A DNA stretch of 64,000 nucleotides from assembly GCA_020847435.1 (NCBI GenBank), contig JADLBX010000012.1:80866-144865 (forward strand). Reading direction: 5' to 3'. Position numbers and translations under genes: made by a program. Below, piece by piece: positions 42,858 to 50,268 of this stretch. The notes beneath the pieces are model-generated. The model searched no databases. It saw nothing but the letters and a program-made list of their open reading frames with translations, and had not been told where the DNA came from. Position 1 is the first letter of the stretch, and each line of letters begins with the position of its first letter. The DNA comes from Anaerolineales bacterium. GTDB taxonomy: Bacteria > Chloroflexota > Anaerolineae > Anaerolineales > Villigracilaceae.

Positions 42858-44278
42858 GAACGCGCCTCCAACAAACTTGTGATGCGGTCCATGCGCAGAC
42901 CGTGCGAGCCTTTAATCAGCGCGACATCGCTGGACGACAGGTTCGTTTTCAACCAGTCCACCACCGGTTCGAGCGCGTCGAACTCCAACACCGAGGATTT
43001 CTTCATTCCCGCGCGCCGCGCGGCTTCGGCGATGATATGCGCACGCTCGCCCAGCGTGAGCAATACGCCAGCCACCTGCGCGGCGCGCAACCCCACCATT
43101 TCATGTCCGCCGCGTTCATACGGACCCAGTTCGAGCATATCGCCCAACACGGCGATCTTTCGCCCATCCAGTTCGTCGAGCAAATTCAGCGCGGCGAGCA
43201 TGGATTCGGGCGAAGCGTTGTAGGTATCGTCGAGCAACAGCGCGCCGCTTTCACTACGCACCGCCGCCAGCCGTAACTGCGTGTGCCCCTGGCTCAACCC
43301 CTCCAAAATTTCCTGCCAGTTCAACCCTTCCGCCAACCCGACCGCCGCCGCGCGTAACGCGGTATGCACCGAGTGCCGCCCGATCAACGGAATCTTGACG
43401 TGTAACGTCTCGCCTTGATAATGAATCCGGAAGCGGATGCCCTCCAAGCCCAGACCTTCCACTTGATCTGCCCATAGATGCGCCTCATGCGACAAACCGT
43501 AGAAGAAGACGCGCGCTTTCGTTTTCTCTTCCATCTTGCGGACCCACGCGTCATCGAAATTGAGGATTGCCACGCCCTCGGGAGCCGGCGGCAACGCCTG
43601 GACCAACTCCGCTTTGCCGCGCGCAATGGCTTCCTGCGACCCGGCGCGTTCCGCGTGGACGGTGCCGATGTTCGTCACCACGCCCACTTGCGGCTGGGCA
43701 ATGTCACAGAGGAAAGCGATCTCACCCGGCACATAGAAGCCCATCTCCATCACCGCGCGTTGGTGACCGGAACTCAAGCGGAGCATGGTCATCGGCAAGC
43801 CGATCTCGTTGTTCAAATTGCCGGGGCTTTTCAGAGTGCGGTAGCGCGCGCTGAGCACTTCGGCGATCATTTCTTTGGTGGTGGATTTGCCGACACTGCC
43901 GGTCACGCCGATCACGCGCACGTCCATTTTGCGGCGCCAGAAACGCGCGATCTGTTGCAGGGCGGTGACGGTGTTTTCCACGCGCAAGCACAGTTGCGGG
44001 GCAAAGTCCGCCTCGGTGGTAGAGTCGGCTGAAGTAAACGCGCGCAGGTCGAAGGTCCGGAAAGAAGCGTCTACGTCCCGTTGGATTAAAGCAAAAGACG
44101 CCCCCCGTTGAAAGGCTTCGCCGATGAAGTCGTGTCCATCCGCTTTTTCGCCGGGGATGGCGACGAAGAGCGAGCCGGGGATGGTGTGACGCGAGTCGAT
44201 CACCGCCTCGGTGATGATGGTAGCGGCGGGGAGACGGATGTTCGTCAGGGCTGCGATCGCATCGGCAATGGTGAGCAT
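42854..44278 (-). CDS. murF: UDP-MurNAc-tripeptide--D-alanyl-D-alanine ligase
   Basis: A 474-residue Mur ligase adding D-Ala-D-Ala. It has the N-terminal VIDSRHTIPGSLFVAIPGEKADGH (split as a family-typical run), the ATP loop GVTGSVGKSTTKE, and the MurF-specific SPGNLNNEIGLPMTML. Also present are DDTYNASPESMLAAL and VLGDMLELG. The SPGNLNNEIG run excludes MurE. The ATG at 44278 was chosen because it lies one base after the ftsI stop; an in-frame start further upstream would overlap ftsI. murE, normally just before murF, is missing here. Confidence 0.94.
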   Translation of the reverse strand: MLTIADAIAALTNIRLPAATIITEAVIDSRHTIPGSLFVAIPGEKADGHDFIGEAFQRGASFALIQRDVDASFRTFDLRAFTSADSTTEADFAPQLCLRVENTVTALQQIARFWRRKMDVRVIGVTGSVGKSTTKEMIAEVLSARYRTLKSPGNLNNEIGLPMTMLRLSSGHQRAVMEMGFYVPGEIAFLCDIAQPQVGVVTNIGTVHAERAGSQEAIARGKAELVQALPPAPEGVAILNFDDAWVRKMEEKTKARVFFYGLSHEAHLWADQVEGLGLEGIRFRIHYQGETLHVKIPLIGRHSVHTALRAAAVGLAEGLNWQEILEGLSQGHTQLRLAAVRSESGALLLDDTYNASPESMLAALNLLDELDGRKIAVLGDMLELGPYERGGHEMVGLRAAQVAGVLLTLGERAHIIAEAARRAGMKKSSVLEFDALEPVVDWLKTNLSSSDVALIKGSHGLRMDRITSLLEARS

Positions 44279-44279
44279 G

Positions 44280-46016
44280 TTATCTCGAAGACAGTGTGAG
44301 GCGGACGTTATCGGGCGGGAGGTCGAGCAGGATGACAGTCTGCTCGGCGACTTTGGCAAACGTGGGAGCGGCGGTGTCGGAACTCCAGATGGAGGAGGTG
44401 GGCTGTTGCAACCAAACGTAGATCATGAACTGCGGGTCGTCTACGGGTCCCCAACCGATGAAGGACACGTTGGTGCTGGAGGGGTCGTAGCCGTACTCGG
44501 TGGGAATCTGCGCTGTGCCGGTTTTGCCAGCCAGGCGATAGCCAGGCAGGAGCGCGCCGGAGGCTTCGGCTTCGAGCGAGTTTGCGAGCATGTCATTCAG
44601 CGTCTGCGCGGTTTGGGCAGAGATCGGCGAGCCGCCGTACTGCGAGGGCACGTTGTATTGATGTCCGTCGCGCAACATCGAGTAGAGGATGTGGGGCGTG
44701 ACCATTTTTCCGTCGTTGGCAAACGCGGAAGCCGCCATGAGCATTTGCAACGGCGTCACCGTGACGCCCTGTCCGAAGGCGTTGGTACCGAGGTCCACGT
44801 TGTACCAATCCGAGTCGCCCGGGGTTTTGAGCCTGCCCATCGCTTCGTCGGCGAGGTCTACCCCCGTGCGATGACCCAGCCCGAAGCGTTCCATGTAGCC
44901 GTAGAAAGCCTGCGGTCCCATTTGCGTGGAGATCCAAGCCATGCACACGTTGAGCGAATGTTGCAGGCAACCGGTCATATCCTGCTGACCCCACGCGTCG
45001 CGGTTCCAGTTCCGAATGGTGATACCGCCGACCTGGATGGAGCCGGTATCCACGTAGGTGGTCTGTGGCGTGACGGCGCCGGCGTCGAGCGCGGCCGCCA
45101 TGGTGAGAATTTTCATCACCGAGCCCGGTTCGTATGCCGTGCCGATGGAGGGGTTGTATTGACTGCCGTCGTTGTACAAAGAGAAATAAGCGCTGTAATT
45201 GTTCAAGTCCATGCGCGGGGTGGTCGCCATGGCGAGGATCTCGCCGTTTTTGGGATTCATGACGACGATGGCGCCGTTGCCCGCGCCGTATTCGACGAGG
45301 GCGTCATCCAAAATCGCTTCGACGCGCGCTTGCAGGTCGCGGTTGATGGTGAGCACGAGGGTCGTGCCGTTCGGCACGCGCGGAATCTCGGTGGCTTTGT
45401 TCGGGTCGTTCGGCACCCACACCTGCACCGGATTACCGGCGAGCAGGTCGTTGTATTTTTCTTCGATGCCGAAGTAGCCGCGCCCGTCGCGCGTGACGAA
45501 GCCCAGCACGTTCGAGGCAAGCGAGTTTTCCGGGTAACTGCGTTGATAGTGCGGCTTGAAGGCGATGCCGCTCAGGCGATTATCGTCCACGTCTTTCATT
45601 TGTTGGATGAGTTGTTGAAGCGCGGCAACGACTCCGGCATCCACGTAATCTTGAATGACCACGTATTGCCAGGCTTTCGGCGAATCCGTAATTTTGTTGA
45701 GCGTTTCTTCATACGTCAAGCCGAGGTATGTGCCGAGAATATATGCCACCGATTCGGCGTCGCGCACGTCCGCAAGACTCACGCCCACTTCGTACACCGT
45801 CCGGTTGCCCGCGAGCAGGTAACCGTTGCGATCATAGATCTCGCCACGCTCCGGGTAGAAGGTGCTGAACGCGCCTGCGTAAAGGTCGCCTTGCGAGAGG
45901 AAAATCGAAGCCTGTTCGCTGTTCTGAATGCGGATCATTTGCGCCAGGATCCCCAGCCCGACCAACGCGAAACAAAATACCAAAAACAGGGATCGAACGG
46001 CATACTGCTGGCGCAT
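44280..46016 (-). CDS. ftsI: Class B penicillin-binding protein (FtsI/PBP2-type transpeptidase)
   Basis: A 578-residue bitopic transpeptidase. Residues 7-28 form the membrane helix, about 52-210 the dimerisation/pedestal domain (ERGEIYDRNGYLLA). The penicillin-binding domain has the catalytic S299-V-M-K302 in YEPGSVMKIL, S354-L-N356 in QHSLNVCMAW, and K498-T-G500 in LAGKTGTAQIP. No PASTA domains are present. It crosslinks septal peptidoglycan with FtsW. The ATG at 46016 lies one base after the previous stop; the in-frame extension upstream would overlap the FtsL gene. Confidence 0.92.
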   Translation of the reverse strand: MRQQYAVRSLFLVFCFALVGLGILAQMIRIQNSEQASIFLSQGDLYAGAFSTFYPERGEIYDRNGYLLAGNRTVYEVGVSLADVRDAESVAYILGTYLGLTYEETLNKITDSPKAWQYVVIQDYVDAGVVAALQQLIQQMKDVDDNRLSGIAFKPHYQRSYPENSLASNVLGFVTRDGRGYFGIEEKYNDLLAGNPVQVWVPNDPNKATEIPRVPNGTTLVLTINRDLQARVEAILDDALVEYGAGNGAIVVMNPKNGEILAMATTPRMDLNNYSAYFSLYNDGSQYNPSIGTAYEPGSVMKILTMAAALDAGAVTPQTTYVDTGSIQVGGITIRNWNRDAWGQQDMTGCLQHSLNVCMAWISTQMGPQAFYGYMERFGLGHRTGVDLADEAMGRLKTPGDSDWYNVDLGTNAFGQGVTVTPLQMLMAASAFANDGKMVTPHILYSMLRDGHQYNVPSQYGGSPISAQTAQTLNDMLANSLEAEASGALLPGYRLAGKTGTAQIPTEYGYDPSSTNVSFIGWGPVDDPQFMIYVWLQQPTSSIWSSDTAAPTFAKVAEQTVILLDLPPDNVRLTLSSR

Positions 46017-46017
46017 G

Positions 46018-46479
46018 TTATTGCCCACCTCCCAACCGAATCCGCTCGTCGAGCCATTCCAACAAGGATTGTGTGTATTCCGCGGGGATGATCTGTTCGA
46101 ACTCTGGCACATCCTGCGCCTCGAGCAGAATGCCGGGCTCGGGCGCGACAAACCCCGGCACCGCCAGATATTCCAATTCGCCGGGTTTGACCGGACGATA
46201 GCCGAGTTGAAGCGCGCGCTGTTCCATCACAGCGGTCGAGGTCAGGTCGGCGAGCTGGGTTTCCAAGTCCGCGTTGGCGCGCTGAATACCTGTGATCTCG
46301 ACGCGCAATTCTTGAATCTCGCGCCCAGTCACTGCGGCTTGCGCGGTAACCGATAGATAAAGCGCGGCGATCATCGAAGCGGCGATCACGAAAAGCAAAA
46401 ACGCTCCCACGTATTGGCGTTGCACGCGCCAGGGGGCTTGTTTATAAGCATGGACGATTTGTGTTGCTTGAGCCTGCAT
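46018..46479 (-). CDS. ftsL: FtsL-like division protein
   Basis: A 153-residue bitopic protein. A short basic cytoplasmic part comes first, then one membrane helix (about 24-50, GAFLLFVIAASMIAALYL), then a predicted coiled coil (TGREIQELRVEITGIQRANADLETQL, here cited by its ends T52-L77). A Pro/Glu-rich extracytoplasmic tail follows that is longer than in standard FtsL. Position between rsmH and ftsI, size and topology support FtsL; sequence alone would not. The ATG at 46479 follows AAAGG five bases upstream; the upstream extension lies in a repeat-derived region. Confidence 0.7.
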   Translation of the reverse strand: MQAQATQIVHAYKQAPWRVQRQYVGAFLLFVIAASMIAALYLSVTAQAAVTGREIQELRVEITGIQRANADLETQLADLTSTAVMEQRALQLGYRPVKPGELEYLAVPGFVAPEPGILLEAQDVPEFEQIIPAEYTQSLLEWLDERIRLGGGQ

Positions 46480-46509
46480 AACGACCTTTTTCTTTGGGCG
46501 ATTGGTCGC

Positions 46510-46593
46510 GTAGTGACGGTGTAGTAACGACTTTCCTGACACCGTCCGTCAGGACAGGTGCAGTCGTTACTTGACGACTTAAGTCGTCACTAC
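46510..46593. repeat. GTAGTGACG..CGTCACTAC palindromic element
   Basis: Outer arms GTAGTGACG and CGTCACTAC, with inner GTAACGACT/AGTCGTTAC and GACGACTTAAGTCGTC parts and a CCTGAC..GTCAGG core. On the minus strand it opens with TAG (46592-46590), which is the rsmH stop codon. Confidence 0.8.
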
Positions 46594-47510
46594 AGTTTTT
46601 GTGCAACGCGAAGTTTGGCGCTGCGCGCTCTCGGATTGTCTGTCGTTTCTTCTTCCGAGGGCAAGATCGGTTTTCGGTTTACCTCTTTGATCGTCGCCTT
46701 GCGTTCCACTTCGTACAATTTTTCGTAAGGCGGATTCACCAAGTCTTTGCTTTGTTCTCTAAAAAATTCTTTGACGATTCGATCTTCCAGCGAGTGGAAG
46801 GAGATCACTGCGATTCTTCCTCCGACGTGGAGGCTGGCTACAGTCTGCGGCAGCGTTTTTCGCAGGGACGCCAACTCGTCGTTGACCGCGATGCGTAGCG
46901 CTTGGAACGTCCGTGTGGCGGAGTGCACTCGGTCGCCGCGGCGGGGGGAAACGGCTGAGATGACTGCGACCAGCTGTCCCGTCGTATGAAGCGGTCTCGC
47001 TTTGACGATGGCTCGCGCGATCTTGCGCGAGTCCCGTTCTTCGCCGTATTCGTACAATAAATCCGCAAGTTCGGTTTCCGAATACGTGTTGACGATGTCG
47101 GCGGCGTTTTGCAACGCGCCCGGACCAAATCGCATGTCGAGCGGCGCATCGTGTTGAAAGGAGAAGCCTCGCTCGGGTGTGTCGAACTGCATCGAAGATG
47201 CGCCGAGGTCGAGGACGATGCCGTCCACCGAATCCCATTTGAGATTCTGCAACTGCGACGAGAGAGTCGTGTAGGAGGCTTGCGCCAGATGGATGCGATG
47301 TTCGTAAGGAGCCAAGGTCTCACGAGCGATCGCCAACGCCCGCGGGTCTACGTCGAGACCGAGCAGTCGCCCATCTGGCGCAGACGCCTCCAAAATTCCG
47401 CGAGCGTGCCCGCCCGCGCCGAGAGTCCCGTCCACATAGCGCCCTGCGCGATGAGGTTGCAACGCGTGTATAATCTCTTTGTAAAGTACAGGTTTGTGCG
47501 GTGCGTTCAT
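46590..47510 (-). CDS. rsmH: 16S rRNA m4C1402 methyltransferase
   Basis: A 306-residue methyltransferase (MraW) acting on 16S rRNA C1402. It has HKPVLYKEIIHAL at the start, GRYVDGTLGAGGHARGIL as the S-adenosylmethionine loop, GLDVDPRAL, VDGIVLDLGASSMQFD, RGFSFQHDAPLDMR and the late ISFHSLEDRIVKEFFRE. ATGs at 47513 and 47510 are both possible; 47510 gives the usual MNAPHKP start. There is no Shine-Dalgarno, because a GTAGGGGC palindrome ends exactly at the start codon. The stop codon comes from another repeat. Confidence 0.95.
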   Translation of the reverse strand: MNAPHKPVLYKEIIHALQPHRAGRYVDGTLGAGGHARGILEASAPDGRLLGLDVDPRALAIARETLAPYEHRIHLAQASYTTLSSQLQNLKWDSVDGIVLDLGASSMQFDTPERGFSFQHDAPLDMRFGPGALQNAADIVNTYSETELADLLYEYGEERDSRKIARAIVKARPLHTTGQLVAVISAVSPRRGDRVHSATRTFQALRIAVNDELASLRKTLPQTVASLHVGGRIAVISFHSLEDRIVKEFFREQSKDLVNPPYEKLYEVERKATIKEVNRKPILPSEEETTDNPRARSAKLRVAQKL

Positions 47511-47513
47511 CAT

Positions 47514-47585
47514 GTAGGGGCAGGCTTTACGTCTGCCCAACTGTGAAGGGCGTCCGTTAAGGGCGACCGTGAAGGTCGCCCCTAC
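47514..47585. repeat. GTAGGGGC palindromic element, copy D, between mraZ and rsmH
   Basis: Ends GTAGGGGC (47514-47521) and GCCCCTAC (47578-47585), 72 bp in all. On the minus strand its TAG (47584-47582) is the mraZ stop and its far end touches the rsmH ATG, so it fills the whole gap. Confidence 0.88.
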
Positions 47586-48031
47586 GATGAAACCGTTTTT
47601 GAAAGATCAAGCGTGGCGAAGCGTTGTTGGTTCGCTTCCACATCCTGCAGTTTGTCCATCTGCGTTTTCCAATCGGCAGGAGTCCACACTTCGAAGTATT
47701 CGCCCTGCCCCGTCACCGCGAGTTCGCCGCTGGCAATGCCGAGGAACTCACGCAAGTTTTGCGGCACGAGGATGCGCCCGACCTTGTCCACTTCGACGGG
47801 GTACGCGTTCGAGAGGATGAGTCGGCGCAACATGCGGGCTGAGGCGTCTGCCATGTTCATGTTGTTGATGCGTTCGTACACTTCTTTGAAGTACGCATCG
47901 GTCATCACCATCAGGCATTTGTCGAATCCTTGTGTGATGTAGGCGCCAGCCGCCAGCAAGTCGCGATAGCGCGCCGGGATCATCAGGCGCCCTTTATCAT
48001 CGAGGTTGTGCTGGAACTGACCTAAGAACAT
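47582..48031 (-). CDS. mraZ: Transcriptional regulator MraZ
   Basis: A 149-residue dimeric DNA-binding protein with two SpoVT-AbrB-like halves. The signatures are FLGQFQHNLDDKGRLMIPARY (cited by ends, 2-22), LMVMTDAYFKEVYERI, and the second-half NAYPVEVDKVGRILVPQNLREF (about 80-101). MraZ represses the dcw cluster from repeats in its own promoter, and such repeats are present here. The ATG at 48031 fits the family; AAAGGA lies 12-17 bases upstream. The upstream in-frame codons cross the promoter hairpin and are rejected. The stop is supplied by a GTAGGGGC element. Confidence 0.94.
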   Translation of the reverse strand: MFLGQFQHNLDDKGRLMIPARYRDLLAAGAYITQGFDKCLMVMTDAYFKEVYERINNMNMADASARMLRRLILSNAYPVEVDKVGRILVPQNLREFLGIASGELAVTGQGEYFEVWTPADWKTQMDKLQDVEANQQRFATLDLSKTVSS

Positions 48032-48056
48032 TTGTGCTACAATTCCTTTTAACGGA

Positions 48057-48081
48057 TGAACGCCGGGAGTGCCGGCGTTCC
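48057..48081 (-). promoter_or_regulatory. Leader hairpin of mraZ
   Basis: GAACGCCGG and CCGGCGTTC pair around a short loop, in the transcript between the MraZ boxes and the ribosome-binding site. It could be a REP-like insertion or an attenuator; there is no T-run. Confidence 0.45.
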
Positions 48082-48082
48082 T

Positions 48083-48107
48083 ACCACTTTGTACCACTTT
48101 TTCCCAC
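48083..48107 (-). promoter_or_regulatory. MraZ operator: three direct repeats
   Basis: On the minus strand GTGGG (48107-48103), GTGGT (48097-48093) and GTGGT (48087-48083) occur with exact 10-base periodicity, five bases apart. This is the arrangement known for MraZ boxes (TGGGN repeats). They start right after the -10 element. Confidence 0.8.
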
Positions 48108-48135
48108 ATTATATGCCTTTTGAGGGAAAAATCAA
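48108..48135 (-). promoter_or_regulatory. dcw-cluster promoter
   Basis: Minus-strand TTGATT (48135-48130) and a perfect TATAAT (48113-48108) with a 16-base spacer, 77 bases before the mraZ ATG. Transcription would start within the MraZ boxes, fitting autorepression. Confidence 0.75.
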
Positions 48136-48187
48136 GGTTTTGTAACCTTTTTTCGGCGTCCCTCTATGGTCATGGTGAGGGATAGTT

Positions 48188-48253
48188 CGTAATTGGTAAT
48201 TGGTAATTGGTAATTGGTAATTGGAGACAAGAGATTGGAGACTGGAGATTAGC
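48188..48253. repeat. GTAATTGGTAATTGG array plus GGAGATTGG units
   Basis: Five GTAATTG-type units (48188-48226), then GAGATTGGAGACTGGAG units to 48253. The last GGAGATT serves as the only Shine-Dalgarno-like sequence of the following gene. Confidence 0.8.
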
Positions 48254-48254
48254 G

Positions 48255-49196
48255 GTGGAGAATTTGATCTCGTTACTTGAAGCGAAGAATTGGAAAGATT
48301 ACGCTCTGCTCGATAGTGGCGCTGGGTTGAAGCTTGAACGCTTCGGCAAGTATGTTTTTGTCCGCCCCGAGTCGCAGGCGATGTGGAAGCGTTCGCTCGA
48401 TGCGGAATGGAAGAAAGCCGACGCGGTTTTTATTTCCACGGGCGAGGAAAGCGGCGGGCATTGGGATTTCAAGAGGAAAGTGGAGGAGCATTGGACGATG
48501 CACTATCCACTCCCCCGCTTCGTCTACGGCGCTGACGAGCACAGCGCCTCCGCTCAGCGCGAATTAAAATTTATAGCAATGACGACTCCTGGTCGTCATC
48601 TGGGAGTCTTCCCCGAAGTCGCTTCACACTGGGATTGGTTTAGTGAATTAATTAGCCGCAGAGTTCACAGAGAAAAAAGAGAAACAAACGTTTTGAATCT
48701 TTTCGGCTACACAGGCTTGGCGACTCTCGCCGCCGCCTCGGCTGGTGCGAAGGTGACTCATGTGGACGCGTCGAAAAAATCCGTGAGTTGGGCGCGGGAG
48801 AATCAAGAGTTATCGGGCTTGAGCTCCGCGCCCATCCGCTGGATCGTGGACGACGCGTTGAAGTTCGTCCAGCGCGAGGTGCGACGCGGCGTGAAATATG
48901 ACGGCATCATCCTCGACCCTCCCAAGTTCGGGCGTGGACCGAAGGGCGAGGTGTGGGAAGTGTACAAGTCGTTGCCGACTCTGTTGGAAGCGTGCCGCGC
49001 GTGTTTGAGCGAGAATCCGTTGTTCGTCGTCACGACGATTTACGCGGTGCGCGCATCGGCAATCCATGTGGCGCAGGCAATGGAAGATATGATGAAGGGA
49101 TTCAGGGGAAAAATCGAAATGGGAGAACTGGTCACCCGCGAGCAAAGCGCGGGGAGGTTATTGTCACAGGCGGTGTTTGCGAGGTGGGAAAGATAG
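48255..49196 (+). CDS. Class I SAM-dependent methyltransferase (RlmI/RlmK-like rRNA cytosine-C5 type)
   Basis: A 313-residue methyltransferase. The cofactor core shows VLNLFGYTGLATLAAASAGA (motif I), VTHVDASKKSVSWA, and the catalytic-type ILDPPKFGRGPKGEVW, as in RlmI/RlmL-like 23S rRNA methyltransferases that use a single motif. The PUA domain of RlmI is missing; the N-terminal ~95 residues are different. The target is not certain. The GTG at 48255 was chosen; GGAGATT from a repeat is 7 bases upstream. Codons at 48651-48681 are CCGCAGAGTTCACAG repeat DNA lying just before motif I, which adds a basic RRVHREKRE stretch. Confidence 0.75.
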   Translation: MENLISLLEAKNWKDYALLDSGAGLKLERFGKYVFVRPESQAMWKRSLDAEWKKADAVFISTGEESGGHWDFKRKVEEHWTMHYPLPRFVYGADEHSASAQRELKFIAMTTPGRHLGVFPEVASHWDWFSELISRRVHREKRETNVLNLFGYTGLATLAAASAGAKVTHVDASKKSVSWARENQELSGLSSAPIRWIVDDALKFVQREVRRGVKYDGIILDPPKFGRGPKGEVWEVYKSLPTLLEACRACLSENPLFVVTTIYAVRASAIHVAQAMEDMMKGFRGKIEMGELVTREQSAGRLLSQAVFARWER

Positions 49197-49242
49197 AAGG
49201 TAGATACTGCAATAACAAGACGAGTGTCAAATTTTTTTAATC

Positions 49243-49305
49243 TTAGCCGCAGAAATCACTGAGAACTTAGAAGCTTTTCTCGAAGCCCCGTAATCTCTGC
49301 GGCAG
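49243..49305. repeat. TTAGCCGCAGAAATCACTGAG repeat
   Basis: Degenerate copy of the family at 31071-31122, closing CTCTGCGGCAG. It lies in the 200-base gap between convergent genes. Confidence 0.65.
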
Positions 49306-49334
49306 AAGAAATTTTAGCCCACTCCTTTGAACGC

Positions 49335-49369
49335 TCTGCAATAAATGGCTAAAAGCCATTTATTGCAGA
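49335..49369. terminator. Strong AT-rich hairpin between convergent genes
   Basis: A 16-bp perfect stem, TCTGCAATAAATGGCT / AGCCATTTATTGCAGA, with a 3-base loop. There is no T-run, so it may act as a terminator or only mark the border of the AT-richer island. Confidence 0.55.
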
Positions 49370-49396
49370 TATATAATATCCAGTCAAAACGAGATT

Positions 49397-50107
49397 CTAC
49401 GGGACATGAATTTCTAAAACCCAAGGGCCTTCCCAACTTTCAGTAAAGGCGCTCTCAACTTCCTTCATGGCTTCATAGGATGCTATTTTTTCTGGCTTCT
49501 TTACGACTTCATAAGAATTTCCATTACACTTAATCTTTATATCGCTGTTTTTCTTATCCAGCTTAACTTGAGCTTTATCACAATCCAGCAACTCAGGCGT
49601 TGAAGTTATAAGGTGTTTCACCGTGACTGTAAAATCGCTAAGATTCTCTTGAGAATCAACCACAAACGATACTCGATCGCAGCGATGCGTCTTTTTACCA
49701 TTGCCGTCAGTTCTAACGTCAATTTCTGCAAATCCTGAGTGAGGGATCACTTTTCCTTGAACTGTCAGGACCACGTCCTCAGCAAATGTACTCAGCAGCC
49801 AGTCCGCATCGCTGGGCAGTTGAAAACAAATATCGACAAAAAGAAAACCTTCAGCTCTTTCATACGAAACAATTTCAACCTCAACGCCTTGAACTTGTTG
49901 TTTCAAAACAGAAACAGGATCAGCAAGATACGAATTCGACGCGTCTCGCTTTGTCTCTGCTAAATCTTGCAAATCTGTAATTTGAGAAGACGCCAGCACA
50001 TCTTTTGGGGCAGATGCTAGTACGGTAGTTCGTACAGACAAGACTACCACTGCAAATATAGTAACAATCCCCGCCGACAGCTAAAGAATATATTTATTGT
50101 TTTTCAT
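49397..50107 (-). pseudogene. Secreted protein of unknown function interrupted by an in-frame TAG
   Basis: The gene starts at an ATG (50107) preceded by a perfect GGAGGCATAAAC and encodes MKNNKYIL, then TAG (50083-50081). It then continues LSAGIVTIFAVVVLSV..VLASA and a 200-residue mature part. Together the two pieces make a normal signal peptide, so the TAG is a nonsense mutation, a sequencing error or a recoded codon. The mature part has DICFQLPSD, RCDRVSF, LDCDKAQVKLDKK and GPWVLEIHVP. It is a paralogue of the gene at 50269-51024. No named family is recognised. Restarting after the TAG would lack most of the signal peptide. Confidence 0.7.
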
Positions 50108-50214
50108 GTTTATGCCTCCAGTGATTATTTTTCCGAAAGGTAGAAACGGCTACGGATACGGCGCGCAAGATGGACCATAGGGAGCCGGGCATGTAATCTA
50201 AATTAAGGAAAAGT

Positions 50215-50238
50215 AATGGCGGCTGCTCAGCCGCCATT
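50215..50238 (-). terminator. Terminator of the second secreted paralogue
   Basis: A 10-bp stem, AATGGCGGCT / AGCCGCCATT, followed on the minus strand by TACTTTTCCTTAATTT. Confidence 0.6.
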
Positions 50239-50268
50239 CTGTTATTGCGAGTGCGGTACCGCCGATTT

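Noticed and set aside
42854..44278. Reading this Mur ligase as the missing murE
   Set aside because: The NLNNEIGLP motif and overall pattern are specific to MurF.
44211..46091. A 626-codon plus-strand open frame
   Set aside because: It lies antisense to ftsI and murF, has shadow-type composition (His/Arg/Val-rich) and no ribosome-binding site.
48057..48081. Intrinsic terminator/attenuator before mraZ
   Set aside because: The hairpin is strong but lacks a T-run; listed only as a leader hairpin.
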